Source: Siphonodentalium dalli (lineage: Eukaryota; Mollusca; Scaphopoda; Gadilida; Siphonodentaliidae). From it: a DNA stretch of 64,000 nt. Of the stretch, positions 11,569 to 23,011 are shown one piece after another. The notes under the pieces were generated by a model, which was not told the DNA's origin, did not search any database, and was given only the letters and a program-made list of their open reading frames with translations. The position numbers were made by a program, and so were the translations under genes. Numbering within the stretch: the stretch's first letter is position 1; every line of letters starts with the position of its first letter. The stretch covers positions 169,252,394 to 169,316,393 of the forward strand of contig CP136069.1 in the NCBI GenBank assembly GCA_032622095.1. The letters run 5' to 3'.

Positions 11569-11795
11569 GGCGATGATGGTGATGCTGCTGCTGATGATGA
11601 TAACGACACCGATGATGATGATGTTGATGATGATGACGAAAATGAATGTGATATGGCGAAGATGACTAGTATGGCGATGATGTCTGATGGCGATGATCAC
11701 GATGATTGTGATGATGATGATGGTGACGATGATTATAATGATGATATATACATTATTGTGATGATGATGACGACGACGATGATGACAATTGCTAC

Positions 11796-11830
<35 letters not shown>

Positions 11831-12108
11831 CGACGGCGACGACGACGTTGATGATGATTTTGATGATGATGACGATGATAATGACGATGATGACGATGAT
11901 GTTGCTTACGATGATGATAAAGATGATGGTGATGATGATGATGGTGAAGATGATGATGGTGGTGGTTGTGGCGACTACGACGATGACGACGACGATGATG
12001 ATGATGACGATTACGACGACGATGATGATGATGATGTTGACGAGGATGACTATGATGATGATAATGATGATGATGATAATAATGATGATGATGATGATGG
12101 TGATGATA
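11569..12108. repeat. (GAT)n/(GAC)n microsatellite, about 540 bp
   Basis: An imperfect trinucleotide tract dominated by GAT with GAC interruptions. It gives long artefactual frames in several phases (Met/Thr, Asp, His and Ile runs), none of which I treat as a gene. Confidence 0.92.
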
Positions 12109-12499
12109 GTACAACTATACACTTCTGCCATATGAAAATGGCAAGCCAGACAACACTGGACCCCCTTTTGTAAATATATGTATATATGTTAATTAGTACT
12201 CTGTGTTCGCCACTTAATTGTGGCATTGAGTAAATAAACAATCAACAAACAATGTAAACACTCGGGGGCCGAACTGAGAGTAATTGGCATAGCTAATTCG
12301 ATATATCAATGTTTCCAAATGATACACAACAACCGATACACTTCTATGAATTTGAGACAGACATCCGGTTGGGTGTAGCTTCGCTTTGCCAATAAACTAT
12401 CATTTCGCTGGCATTAAGGTCGGGTTTGAATTCAAGCACACTAGTTACTCTCTATTTAAATTCGTGATATTCAGTTCTCTTGTAAATTTTGGTCTCACA

Positions 12500-13015
12500 A
12501 CATGTCGGGAAAAAAAAAAAATTTAAGTGGTCTTCCGAGAAGGTTGGGGATCTTTTAGATACATCGTATCGATTTAAACAACAATGGATTATAACATTAT
12601 TGACTTTTTCTGACAAACCGTCCCAATACGATGCTGTCAGAAAAGATATGTCGTCTCAAAAGGATGTGTGTGTATATATATATGGAATATTCGGTGTGCA
12701 GATGCCGTCGCTGATAACGGATAAATCGTCGGAGGGAAGAGCGGAAAGTTACACTTACAGAGATAAAAGTAGAACAATCGGAAATAGCTCCGGAATATAA
12801 GCGTATCATGGAGAAAATCAAGGAACATATCGAGGCAAGGTTACAGTTTGGTGTCAACGATGGGGAGTCGCAGCGACTCCGGAAAAACTGGTGGAAGAAT
12901 TTTTCGAGACAATGCTGCAAATCTTGGTATATATATGTTGCAGTCGAGACCACAACCACCACAACAACCCCATCATCACAACAACAACAGCAACAACAAT
13001 GACCACAACAACATC
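12500..13015 (+). pseudogene. Transposon-associated DNA-binding protein remnant (MADF/SANT-like), with (CAA)n tail
   Basis: Frames on the plus strand give KKKKFKWSSEKVGDLLD, then SDKPSQYDAVRKDMS, then (after frame changes) EERKVTLTEIKVEQSEIA and YKRIMEKIKE..., followed in another phase by LVEEFFETMLQIL. The order W-[SN]-x3-V-x2-LL, F-x-DKP-xQY, K-x-E-Q-x2-I-x2-[GE]Y-x-RI-x-EKIKE is one I know from multi-copy proteins of aquatic invertebrates that look transposon-linked. At least two frameshifts and an in-frame stop (12797-12799) make it a pseudogene. A CAA/CAN-rich tract follows at 12945-13015. The family name is uncertain. Confidence 0.45.
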
Positions 13016-14064
13016 GTGGTCGTCTGAATGAAGGCGTTGCAATATCAATTGATTGGCACCGACTGCATCACGAACTCGAGTATTCTGTTTCTCTGCAGGC
13101 ATTCTCTCCCGGGCTAGCTTTTGTCATTTCGCCCAATTTGGGCGGTTATCTAATGGCTGTTTTTCATCTGACGTGTGTGTCAGGATAGAGGAGCTGGAGG
13201 ATTTGTGTAAATGTTAGCCCAAACTACATTTCCAAACTACATTTCCAAGTAACGATGGTTTGTTGTTTATTTTGAGGAATCATACCACATCAGATGAATT
13301 CAGCCCAAATATGTTAACAGTTGTCGTGTAAAACATTTGCAGTAGGTTAGCGTTATTTGTTATTTGCGGATGTCGTTTAACATGGGGAAAATAGACTACT
13401 ACGTTTGAACGGCATGTGCATATGTCGTTTTTTAATTATAACAACATGATAATCAATAACAGGCAGTCTCTGTCAAATACAGTCGCTCTATTTACGATAC
13501 TAATTGGGGAACTTTGTAAATTAAATTACGCGTAAACCAGCGTAAATGTATACCTGCTGCAAACCGAGAAGGTGCCGGAATCGGCGTACTCGCCCCAGGG
13601 CTAACTCGCCCCAATCGACGTGTGCCAACTCGGAATAAAAGGCCGGGTCGGAATAAAAGATGTACATGTATACGGGGTGTTATATGGCGTTTGGTCCGTT
13701 GTTTCTCAATGAATATTATTGAAATTTGGTGTATATGTCCGGGCTGGGACATGGAATACAATAACGTTTGAATTGTTTTTAAATTTACAAATGTGTTGAT
13801 TTTATTCAACTTTTTCGTTCTGAAACACACTATACTTGTCCATATCTAGTATTACTTAGAAATTTCAGCTTTCCAGATTCATAATCGCTCCATTGACTGT
13901 AACATATGAAGTTATCCCCCTCTTAGGATCGAGTGTCACTGAAACTTTATTTTGTTAGACTGCCTGTAGTCACTGATTATATGTGGCAATAATATGTAAT
14001 AAGATGTAGCACTGTTTTATTTTATATTTACATGTAGTGCTGATTTTTATACAACAATTCCACC

Positions 14065-15234
14065 CAGGCTTCTCAACGGTACGCAGTACCGGTACCGCGT
14101 ACTCGGGCATTTTTTTGCGGTAACGGTGCTGGTGTGCAGATCCGCCGGTACTCGGTACTGTGGTTGCATATATGCACGTTCTTAGATCAGCAGGCTGTCT
14201 GGCAAAATACAATAGTATCAAGTTTCGCTCTTTAAACTACACGCGATGTACATCGATCGTGATTGTATTCATGGCGTGAGAGGTCGGTCACGGAAGGGTG
14301 GTTCCTGGTTTTTATGTGTCTATTATAACTCTTCAATGGTTGAATTCCAATTCTTTGAAAGCACGGCCTTGTGATATTGTTTTAATTTTCAAAGATTATT
14401 TTGTGTTGGGAACTTGTGATGGCAACTTATGTTTTTTCCTTTATTTTTCCCAGTTGTGGCAATTATACACTAAACCCAGTTACAATTTCTTATAATTTAT
14501 TCACCAACGACATCACCCACAAGTATGGCCCACACGTTTTGATTAATCACATACACACGTACCCGTTCACATGTCGTATCAGTTTGCACATATAAGGTAG
14601 ACCATGGGTCTCATGGAACCTCCAGTTATATAATAAAATCGGGAACGAATATCCACGAACCGTGCACAATGTACATGTAATTTGCTGAATAGACATGATA
14701 GTTCATATTTGGTATAGGAACTCGTCGAGAGAAATTGTTGCCTAACTTGACTCATTATTGTTTAGATTCAAAATGGCCGACCGCGCGACTTTGCAAATAC
14801 ATTTAGTCTGATTTAATATTGTGAAGTGAAAACCACCGACGTGTGTCGCGTTACTTTCTATCAGTTTATCACACACAGAAGAACAATAAATTAAAACCAC
14901 AAAACGTGTGCAACGAATAGTTCTAATTTGGTTGATTGAATTGTCTATTATTATGTTGTCATTTGCGCATCACTAAACTCTACGGGAAAGTTTGTTAGTA
15001 TATTCCAAAATGGTATATAATATCCCGAAATAGTTTCTTTATTCTGATATCAAATTATCATTAGTTCATGTTAATAATAGAGTTCGTGGCTTGTGATTTT
15101 CAGCACTGTATTACCTCTAGACATTCCTAGAACTATAAAATGGCTTGACAGTACCGGTACAGGAACCACGGTACTAGCAAAGTATCGATACCGGTACCGG
15201 CATGTGTGATACCGGCGGTACTTTGAGAAGCCCG
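14065..15234. mobile_element. Non-autonomous hAT-like element, 1170 bp, TSD ATTCCACC
   Basis: It starts CAGGCTTCTCAACGG and ends TACTTTGAGAAGCCCG; the complement of the end is CGGGCTTCTCAAAGTA, so the termini form a TIR. Both flanks carry ATTCCACC (14057-14064 and 15235-15242). CAG-type ends with a TTCTCAA core and an 8-bp duplication are typical of hAT elements. GGTACCG-rich subterminal repeats occur at both ends. The left arm of the large inverted duplication (near 7065-7085) lacks the insertion, giving a paralogous empty site. Only short frames (60-65 codons) occur inside and none looks like a transposase. Confidence 0.85.
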
Positions 15235-15599
15235 ATTCCACCTAGATCATCATGTGATCGACCATACATGGGGTGTGATGACCTGGTTGAATTAAGAGCG
15301 GTTTGATGGATCACTTCTGTCTTCGAGCTAGATTATACTTATGCTATTTAATGGCATGCATGTTTCTAACGTGGAGGAGTAGATATTCTTGAGACCCCAC
15401 TACTCTTCAATTCACACCAAGTTCTCAGCTGTTATGTTCGGATATTAGAACCCATTGCCATAATATATAGTTTATTTTGTGTATACTGGTATAATATAGT
15501 TATTTTCAGTACCTTTATTATATACCAGTAGTGTGGATAACAATGCATATATATGTGTATATGTATATTGATTCAACGGATTCAGTGGTTTTGTTCATT

Positions 15600-16210
15600 A
15601 GTCTACACATTTGCGGGGAAAACATGGCCACCAGCAGTACACCCTGCCAAATTTCAAATTTGAATCAATTGGCGCACCCTGCAGCCAGCATTTATTGGAG
15701 AACTGTTTCTCATGTGGATATTTTGGGTCACCACTAGATGGGAGCCATATTTTTTTCTCAAAATTTCCTTGTGAAAACATCACTGCCAGCGGTGATCTTG
15801 AGTTTTACTATTTTTATGGCTAAATAATTTGGTTGATCCTACAGACGACATACATTGTCCGATCGCCACCAGATTCCACAATGATCTTCTGGATAACCAG
15901 GGTGAGAGTGATCTATTTTTTTCTCCGAATTTCGTTAAAAACATGACCACAGACAGCAATTTTGTATCTTACTCTTTGTATGACTGAATTCTTTCTTTAG
16001 CACCTCTACAGACCACATCCCTCATCTGATAGTCACCAAACTTCATATTGATCTTCGGGGTGACCACTAGATGGGAGCTATCGAATGATTTTAATTTTTT
16101 TGGAAAACATGGTCGCCAGCAGCCATCTTTTATTTTGCTTTTTATATACATGTATATCTCTTCGTGCGTATAGCCAGTATTACTTGGGTAGTTCAACTTT
16201 CCACATTCCT
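15600..16210. repeat. Degenerate internal repeats, right-arm counterpart
   Basis: Segments 15600-15830 and 15960-16210 mirror the left-arm units at 6125-6740. Both carry the complement of the CGCTGGC core and the TTTGGTGA...CAGATGAGG phrase. Identity to the left-arm units is high enough that short peptides are shared between the arms. Confidence 0.5.
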
Positions 16211-16412
16211 GTCATCATTTGAAATATAAAAATTTACCTGATACATGTAGTCAAATGAAAATTAACAAGCGTCCATGAATTAAATTTACCTATGATCCTA
16301 TTATTCCTCACAATCACATGCACCCTTCAAAATTTTGTTCCGTCGTATCTAATTTTTAATGACCATTATGGTAATATTGATATAGATACATGTGTCAAAC
16401 ATTTCTTTATCA

Positions 16413-16738
16413 CATAATTTGGCCATAAAAGCAGTTTCATAATTATCGGTAATAGACACGTTTAATATCAGCGCGTGCGATGACGTCACGGCGTTCTTCA
16501 AATAACTTGCGATCGCTGTAGTTTATGATTGTTGTTTTCGATGAATATTTCGCGTTGCTTCGGGTTTATTTGATCATGTGATAAAATGTATCTCACACTT
16601 GTCCTATTTTATACGTAATTTATCAACCTCGTCCTCTAAATTCTACTTGAGCCTCGGTAAACCTCGGCTCAAATCGAATTTAGTGAACTCGGTTGATAAA
16701 TTCCGTATAAAATAGAAACTCATGTGAGATCCTCTATT
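16413..16738. mobile_element. Hairpin insertion (about 326 bp) present only in the right arm
   Basis: The left arm and the third copy at 53.8 kb both read CAAACATTTCTTTG[TC]ACAAT, while here the same sequence is split after ATTTCTTT and resumes at TTGTACAAT. The insert contains a near-palindrome (TCCTATTTTATACG-AATTTATCAACC at 16602-16630, mirrored by GGTTGATAAATTCCGTATAA at 16692-16711). A 3-4 bp T-rich duplication is possible but cannot be distinguished from chance. Confidence 0.65.
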
Positions 16739-17099
16739 TGTACAATATACAGGTATAAAGTTAGTAACTAAATCTAGAAATAGATAATACTAGCAGGTTA
16801 GCCCGCCACTGGCGGCGTTCGTCAGAAACATGACAATTTTTTAATTTTTTAATTTTTATTTTTAGTTAATTTTTATAATTAATTTTTTAATTTAAATTTT
16901 TGTTTTCTTCAATGAGTTAATATTAATTTTTTGTTTATAACATGAGTTAATTGTGCATTTTCCCCGATTTTGACCTTGGTCAGGTCGGGGTCACAATTTA
17001 ACCCGTCCATGACACTTCCCGTAGGTAGCAAGTTTGAGCTCAATCGGTTCGAGTCTATAAAGGACACACACATATATATAATTTGTGGGTACCCGTTTC

Positions 17100-17350
17100 A
17101 AGGTGAAGAAGACATAAGAATCACACAACACGCAGTACCCGTCCCTAAAAGAGGTATGATTTAAGGTACATCGGGTGGAAAAACTGACCCGATGAAAATT
17201 TCCCCCGTTCCTAGGAACGACAGACATAAGAATCACACAACACGCATTTTTTTTTCACACAACACGCAGTACCCGTTCCTAAAAGATGTATGATTGAAAA
17301 TTCCCCCCGTTCCTATGAACGACAGACATAAGAATCACACAACACGCATG
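17100..17350. repeat. Short direct repeats CGTTCCTA-GAACGACAGAC
   Basis: The phrase GACATAAGAATCACACAACA occurs at 17110, 17222 and 17326, the last two preceded by CCCGTTCCTAGGAACGA or a close variant. They lie inside the first array unit and probably reflect local duplication within it. Confidence 0.6.
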
Positions 17351-17693
17351 TTTTGTTTTCCGATGAGTTAATTCTGCCTTTTTAATCAAGATAAATGCAT
17401 TTCGCGTTTTTCGTCCGTAGTTTCGTAGGCACATGCGAGCGTTTAGCAACGCCGATGACAATAAAGAGCATTAGTCTGTTAACAACTCCAAATATGGTCA
17501 ATATAAAGATCGTGCCTCCTTAACCCCCGATGTGCCGTTTGCGGTGATTTTGATGATTGGGAGTGGAGAATGAGTGCTCAGAGCTTGTCCAAAACGCGAC
17601 GTTGACCATTCCCGTGGGTTTTTACCCTTAGATAGGAAATTTGAGCTCGATCCGACCAGCCGTTTTCGATTCTAAGAAGTACCCACACACACA

Positions 17694-17748
<55 letters not shown>

Positions 17749-17956
17749 GCTATATACATATATATATATATATACGGAGTTCTCAAATTATATAGTAGAC
17801 TAGCAGGTTAGCCCGCCACTGGCGTGGTTGGTCAGAAACATGACATGACATGACATGTTGTTTTTGGCGGAAAAATTTACCCGATGAAATCCCCCCTTCC
17901 TAGGAACGACAGACAACGCATTCTTTTCTTCTTCTTTTTTTAACCTGCCCGTACCC

Positions 17957-18240
17957 GTCGTAATGTCGTGAAATCTCTCTGCATAATATTTCGAGCGATA
18001 ACATTGCATTGAATTGAAAACAAACACTTCCCGTCGTGAAATCTCTCTACGATAACATTGCATTGAATTGAAAACAAACGCTTCCCGTCGGGAAATCTCT
18101 CTGCATAATATTTCGAGTCTGCCGTACCCGTCCTAATGTCATGAAATCTCTCTGCATAATATTTCGAGCGATAACATTGCATTGAATTGAAAACAAACGC
18201 TTCCCGTCGTGAAATATCTCTGCATAATATTTCGAGCGAC
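17957..18240. repeat. Tandem repeat, unit about 50-70 bp, five copies
   Basis: GTCGTGAAATCTCTCT followed by GCATAATATTTCGAGCGATA and CATTGCATTGAATTGAAAAC is repeated with deletions of parts of the unit at 17962, 18028, 18088, 18139 and 18206. Confidence 0.75.
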
Positions 18241-19383
18241 AGGCTACAATCAGACTCCCGTCATACAGATAAGTAGATAGTGAAAACGATGCTCTTTATA
18301 TAGACACTGCGGAAAACGAACGCTCTTTATATATCAACGCTATTAACCCCGAAGTGCCGATTGCGGGGAAGGGGGAAACGGTGCTCTGAGCTTCTCCAAA
18401 ACGCGACCACGGCGGTGTCCGTGGTATTTTACACTTATATACGAAATTTGAGCTCGATCCGTCTACGTGTTTTCGATTCTATGCAGTACACACACACACA
18501 CACACACATATATATACGGAAGTCTCAAAATATATAGTATAGAAGACTAGCTGATGTACTCGACTTCGTTCGGGCTATTTAGGGATATATATCATTTGTG
18601 GGTACCCGTTTCAAGGTGAAGATCACCTAGGGCGGAAAAACTGACCCGATCCGCGTTCCTAGGAAGCCCTAAGTACGTAAGAATCACACAACACGCTCAT
18701 GTCTGTATTATGACGCACATGCCCAGACCCAGACGTAAGAATCACATTACCGACATACGCTCTGTATCAACTACACTGCGGATAGGAACGCTCTTTAACT
18801 ATCGACGCGATTAACTCCGAAGTGCCGATTGCGGTGATTGTGATGACTGGGAAGGGAGAAGCGGTGCTCTGAGCTTGTCCAAAATATATAGTAGATAGAA
18901 GACTATCTGATGTACTCGACTTCGTTCGGGCTATTTATGGATTTCTTTGTGATCGCCTTCATCTGGGCAGTACCCGGTATATACAGCATCTGGACAAACT
19001 ATTTTTCAATTGGTCCAGAAACATACCTATATCAGCACGTTCGATGACATGGTCGCACGTGAAATTGGACCCGTCCATATTGCTCCAGGGATCGAAGTAG
19101 TCCTACACACACATTTTAGTCGGATCGGTCAATGTCCAGAAACATGCCTATGAGCGAGGTCAGGTTGACACGTTAAATACCAAATCCGAGTCGGATCGGT
19201 CGAGCAGTGTGCGAGTCTATAACACACATACATACATACATGCATTCATACACACACACATACAGACAGATATTCCAAAATGTATAATCGATAGCTACAA
19301 GAATTCTATGATAAATACTTCACGGGCGATCTGATGCATGCATCTTGGTTTTCTTGTATAAACCCATCGCGCGCTCAGCTCAG

Positions 19384-19605
19384 TTAACCGGGCTGGCTCT
19401 GTTGTCCGGGATAGCCCTGCCTCATATAAACACCCCCTAACCGAGCTGGCTCGGCTGACAGGGATGGCTCGCCTAATATAAACACCCCATAACCGGGCTG
19501 GCTCGGTCTCATATAAACACCCCCTAACCGAATTGGTTCAGTTGACAGGGCTGGCTCGCCTAATGTAAACCGAGCTAGCCCATATCAACACCCCCTTAGC
19601 CAAGG
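19384..19605. repeat. Tandem repeat, unit about 45-60 bp, four to five copies
   Basis: Variants of TAACCGAGCTGGCTCGGC, GACAGGGATGGCTCGCC and AATATAAACACCCC follow each other four to five times. The GAGCTGGCTCGG core is itself near-palindromic. Confidence 0.75.
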
Positions 19606-19728
19606 TTCGACCATGCACCGATACGCTTAATTTACTTCAACAAAATAAGATCTTTACGCCGAGGAAAATCACAGTCGCTCATTCTGTTATAATAGAAGAT
19701 TGTATTATACCTCGTTTCTACAAGTTTC

Positions 19729-20226
19729 GTATATATATTTACATACTAAGTGTTGTCATCACTAAATCCAGCATTCTGATTGGTCGGCGCACACGTGGTT
19801 AGTTGCAGTTATTTCTCGGTGAATGCGCAACGCCTCATAACACCAAGCTAATAAAACCATCGATACGTCAATAGGTTTGGAAAGACGAACACGTAATGGT
19901 TTGGGCGCATTTGGACTCGCGCAGGATTGACTTAATACATCATCGGGTTTCAATATGAAGAGAAATTGTTCCTATTAACTTTTGCCAAGGGTGCTATTGG
20001 GTATTTTGGGCTGTTTTTGTCACGATACACTTTTCGATTTAAATACATTTACAAAAGTGGCTTTTTCGCTAAATGTATATAAATATAAGGATTAACTGTC
20101 ATGTGGACTATGGTAAGTGGTCATAACTTGTATGTAAAACCCTTCGGGTTTTACACAAGTTATGTCCACTTACCTCACGGTTACATCTCCATAAAAACAG
20201 TCCACATGACAGTTAATCCTTATATG
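19729..20226 (+). mobile_element. Hairpin-ended repeat, copy 1 (about 500 bp)
   Basis: The sequence from ATATATATTTACATACTAAG to GACAGTTAATCCTTATA matches 23735-24252 in reverse orientation. One end is a strong hairpin: GGATTAACTGTCATGTGGAC near 20090 pairs with GTCCACATGACAGTTAATCC near 20200 around a GGGTTTTACA-rich loop. Copy 1 has lost part of one hairpin strand. There is no obvious TIR between the two ends. No coding sequence. Confidence 0.7.
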
Positions 20227-22060
20227 ATGCATGTTAGAAACACACATATTGTAGTGTTATTAGCCAAGCTTAGATAAACAAACTTGACGTTTCGCACTTC
20301 ACATATCGAGTGACTGTACATATTTATTCTTACCCAAAAGATACATGTACGTACAGGTGTGGGTGCACAAGGGGCCATGCATGCAGGGTACAGATTATAA
20401 TCGGACCTTATGGAAACCCCACTCCCCCGGAGAACAGCTAACGAGGACGGTCTTGCAGGAAACAAATACATGTAACAGAAGGTATTTGATTCTTTTGGAG
20501 AAAGGTTTCCCACCTCAGTGTTCATGATGTTAATGCACACACACAAAGAGCACCATGCATCCTCCATGCAGGCAGTTGTGCGAGATGTTGTGGATTTTGC
20601 CGTGACTGCATGCATGTGTATGAACGATGTGCACGAACGCACTTTCGGACCGACGCATGGGTATAGAAGTGATACAATGATGAAAATTTCGAAAAACTGT
20701 CTGTTGATGGGATGAATGATTGGAATTGTCTAAAAAAATTCGCAGATTCAGGTTATCGCTGCAGCGTGGTATGCAAAAAAGCACAAGACAAAAGCAACTG
20801 TGAAAACATCTAATATCATATGCGCGCTTTGGAGTCAAAGTGCATGCAATGGAAGAACTAATGTTGGAGGGCGGTTTTCGTGTATTTCGAGAGAAGATAA
20901 TGGAGACGACAATGCAATACCCTCTAGTCATCGGCAAGATGCTGAGAATGGGAATGTATGAGATCCTTTTTCACTGCATGGGCTTCGGTCATCGTATAGG
21001 TCACGGTGGGTCGGTTTATGGGTATTCGAGAGAAAATCTTGGGGGTTACCATATACCCCCCATGATTTCGATGATGTCTCCGAAGTTCCATGAATTGGCC
21101 GGCGGCAATCTTGGACCTCTGCGGGGTTTCGCGGTTGTTTCTACAGAACATCTTGGGGACGACCATCCGACGTCCGGTATTTGACCGAAATATAAACAAA
21201 ATGATCATATGGCGACCATATAATGAATAACTAATTGACGTCATTTTCAGGAAGAATATAATCAATATGTCATTCCACAACCCGTCGCATGGTGGGGTCT
21301 CAATGTCAATTGCGTGGTAACAACATTATATGTGCTCATATCCCACTCACTTTATGTCTAACTTAGGTTGGGGTGACCTATATAGCTGCCCTCTTCCGAA
21401 TTTGATTTGTATGCAAATAGGCGACAGGCGGCAGTGTACGAAGGCGATCCTACTAGACGGGCTATGCAGGCACCCAAGTGGAAAATACACGTTGGCATCG
21501 GCATGCCCAGTGGTATTAATTACAATTTGAATTCATAATGATTCCGGAAATCGAGATCGATTGCGTTCGTTTCGTCGAATCCGCGCAGAAGAGTTCGTAA
21601 CGGAACATTTCCGGATAGCCTTCTCGACTTCCAATATTTGTGATTACATTGTATATCCATTCGGGGCCTGTTCCAGCCACTCAAAAACTGCTGATTGAAA
21701 ACGAAGAAATGTAATTATAATATGGAGTTAGTTGGAAATTAGAATAGAATAGAATATTTCCCTGAGCTCGAACGTTGATTATTTGAAGTTTGAACCTTGA
21801 TCTATTTATTGATTGCATGAAAACATGGTTACCAGGAACTTGTTTTATCAGAAGCTTATATATTGATTTGAATAAGACAAGATAACAAGATGAATGTGAG
21901 AAGATAACATAAATTTGCAGACTTGACCATGTGTTTTACAAGCATGATCCGCGTTTGAATCGCGACCAACTAATTAGAAGAGTGATGTGATTTGTACTGA
22001 CACGCTCAGCACAGACTATACGAGCGCGTTAAAAAAAAAATCGATGTTTCGATAATACGC
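20227..22060. other. Stretch without a recognised gene
   Basis: Frames up to 140 codons exist on both strands (20220-20642 minus, 20840-21184 plus), but the plus and minus frames overlap and neither has a pattern I can place. The segment 20990-21180 contains repeated CGAAG/CATCTTGG phrases. Nothing else was seen. Confidence 0.4.
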
Positions 22061-22066
22061 ATTGCT

Positions 22067-22181
22067 TTCAGTGCTACAGGTCAAAGTTTTCGGAGAAGCA
22101 ATTCCATATATAGCAGTCATGAATATTCAAAAGCTCCATATATGGAAATGCTACTCCAGAACTTTAAACTGTAGCACTAAG
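22067..22181. mobile_element. Small MITE with about 33-bp TIRs
   Basis: CAGTGCTACAGGTCAAAG at the left is mirrored by CTTTAAACTGTAGCACTA at the right. The internal palindrome CCATATATAG...CTCCATATATGG forms the stem top. A similar CCATATATGGAAGTCATGA core appears near 41833, inside another TIR element. Confidence 0.6.
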
Positions 22182-22397
22182 ACCCCGGAAAGGGGCTGCA
22201 TGGATGGATCCAATATGGCAGCGAGTTAGTGGTTAGACTTATGGAAACATGATTGTGCGGTCGCATAACCATGTAACCTCAAGTTACCATGTTCCAAATG
22301 ATGTTATTTAATAATAGGGTCTTTGATCAACGCATACCAATTTTATAGATGTATATCACAGTAGAAACTTTATTTTATGCCATATTCATGCGTTTAA

Positions 22398-22898
22398 TTA
22401 AAGACACGGTTGGCCTTGGCGGTGGGTATCCTGTGAAAATATCTCCACCCGTCAAAAACCGCCACAAACAGAAAGACCATCAAAATGTAGATATACTTTG
22501 TCCGTATACAAATAAGAAATATCGCATAAACAGTATGTTATGGTCATATGTTTGACCATTGTTATGTAAACAAAAGCGTAAAAAGTTACTTTCCTAGTGT
22601 TTGTTTATATTATGATGGTAAACATAAAGAGCGTTCTTTGTTGGTGAATACCTGATATGGAACTAATAAAGAGCGTTTATGCCATTTGTGTGTGATTAGC
22701 CAGTAGCATTGTGCTGTCTTCTGTAACACAATCAGGCTCTTGCTTATGTAAAATATAGTAGGTCTTTATGATAACATGTTGTTTACGCGATGGTCATGGT
22801 ATATATGAACGGAACTGTGTGCATTTTACTGTTTTCTGTTTACGGTGTTTGGAACAAAAATGAATATTTTCGACAATTAAGGCCGCACGTGCCTTTAA
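22398..22898 (+). mobile_element. TTAAAG-ended TIR repeat, copy 1
   Basis: About 501 bp, beginning TTAAAGACACGGTTGGC and ending GGCCGCACGTGCCTTTAA. Inside are the phrases GGCGGTGGGTAT, CCGTCAAAAACCGCCA and AATAAAGAGCGTTTAT. It shares its full layout with 44309-44836 (same orientation) and 45874-46396 (opposite). No coding sequence. The TIR is about 18-20 bp; if TTAA is a target duplication the true ends begin with AG. Confidence 0.65.
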
Positions 22899-23011
22899 CG
22901 TCTAGCGTAAATTATGCGTATCATAGTATTCAATTCATTGAGTATAATGTATTGTATGTTCAATTTATCAATGTCATGGTGCATCGTAAAACAATATTCC
23001 ATCATTTTACG

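Larger units (their letters stand above)
16790..19265 (+). repeat. Head-to-tail array of four CTAG...(CA)n(TA)n repeats
   Basis: Units start near 16792 (ACTAGCAGGTTAGCCCGCC), 17799 (same start), 18545 (CTAGCTGATGTACTCGAC) and 18905 (CTATCTGATGTACTCGAC). Each of the first three ends with AAATTATATAGTAGA or a close variant, directly abutting the next start. Internal phrases GAGCTCGATCCG and GTTTTCGATTCTA precede CA/TA dinucleotide tracts at 17688-17774 and 18489-18514. The last unit is the one shared with the left arm (5030-5452). No protein is encoded. The family may be a SINE-like or rolling-circle element; the class is unresolved. Confidence 0.6.
13130..19365 (-). repeat. Right arm of the 14.4-kb inverted duplication
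   Basis: The counterpart of 4925-8480 in reverse orientation. It is longer than the left arm because it carries a 1170-bp hAT-like element (14065-15234), a 326-bp hairpin insertion (16413-16738) and three extra array repeats (16790-18900). Outside these, matching order is unbroken. The arm ends near 19365 just after GATGCATGCATCTTGG. The spacer between the arms is about 4.65 kb. Confidence 0.8.

Noticed and set aside
11509-12135. Long open frames on both strands (His, Met/Thr, Ile and Ser runs)
   Set aside because: All are readings of the (GAT)n tract in different phases; no non-repetitive protein sequence is attached.
20530-21184. Overlapping 135-codon minus and 114-codon plus frames
   Set aside because: They lie largely on opposite strands of the same region, with no recognisable motif; a chance frame is the simpler reading.
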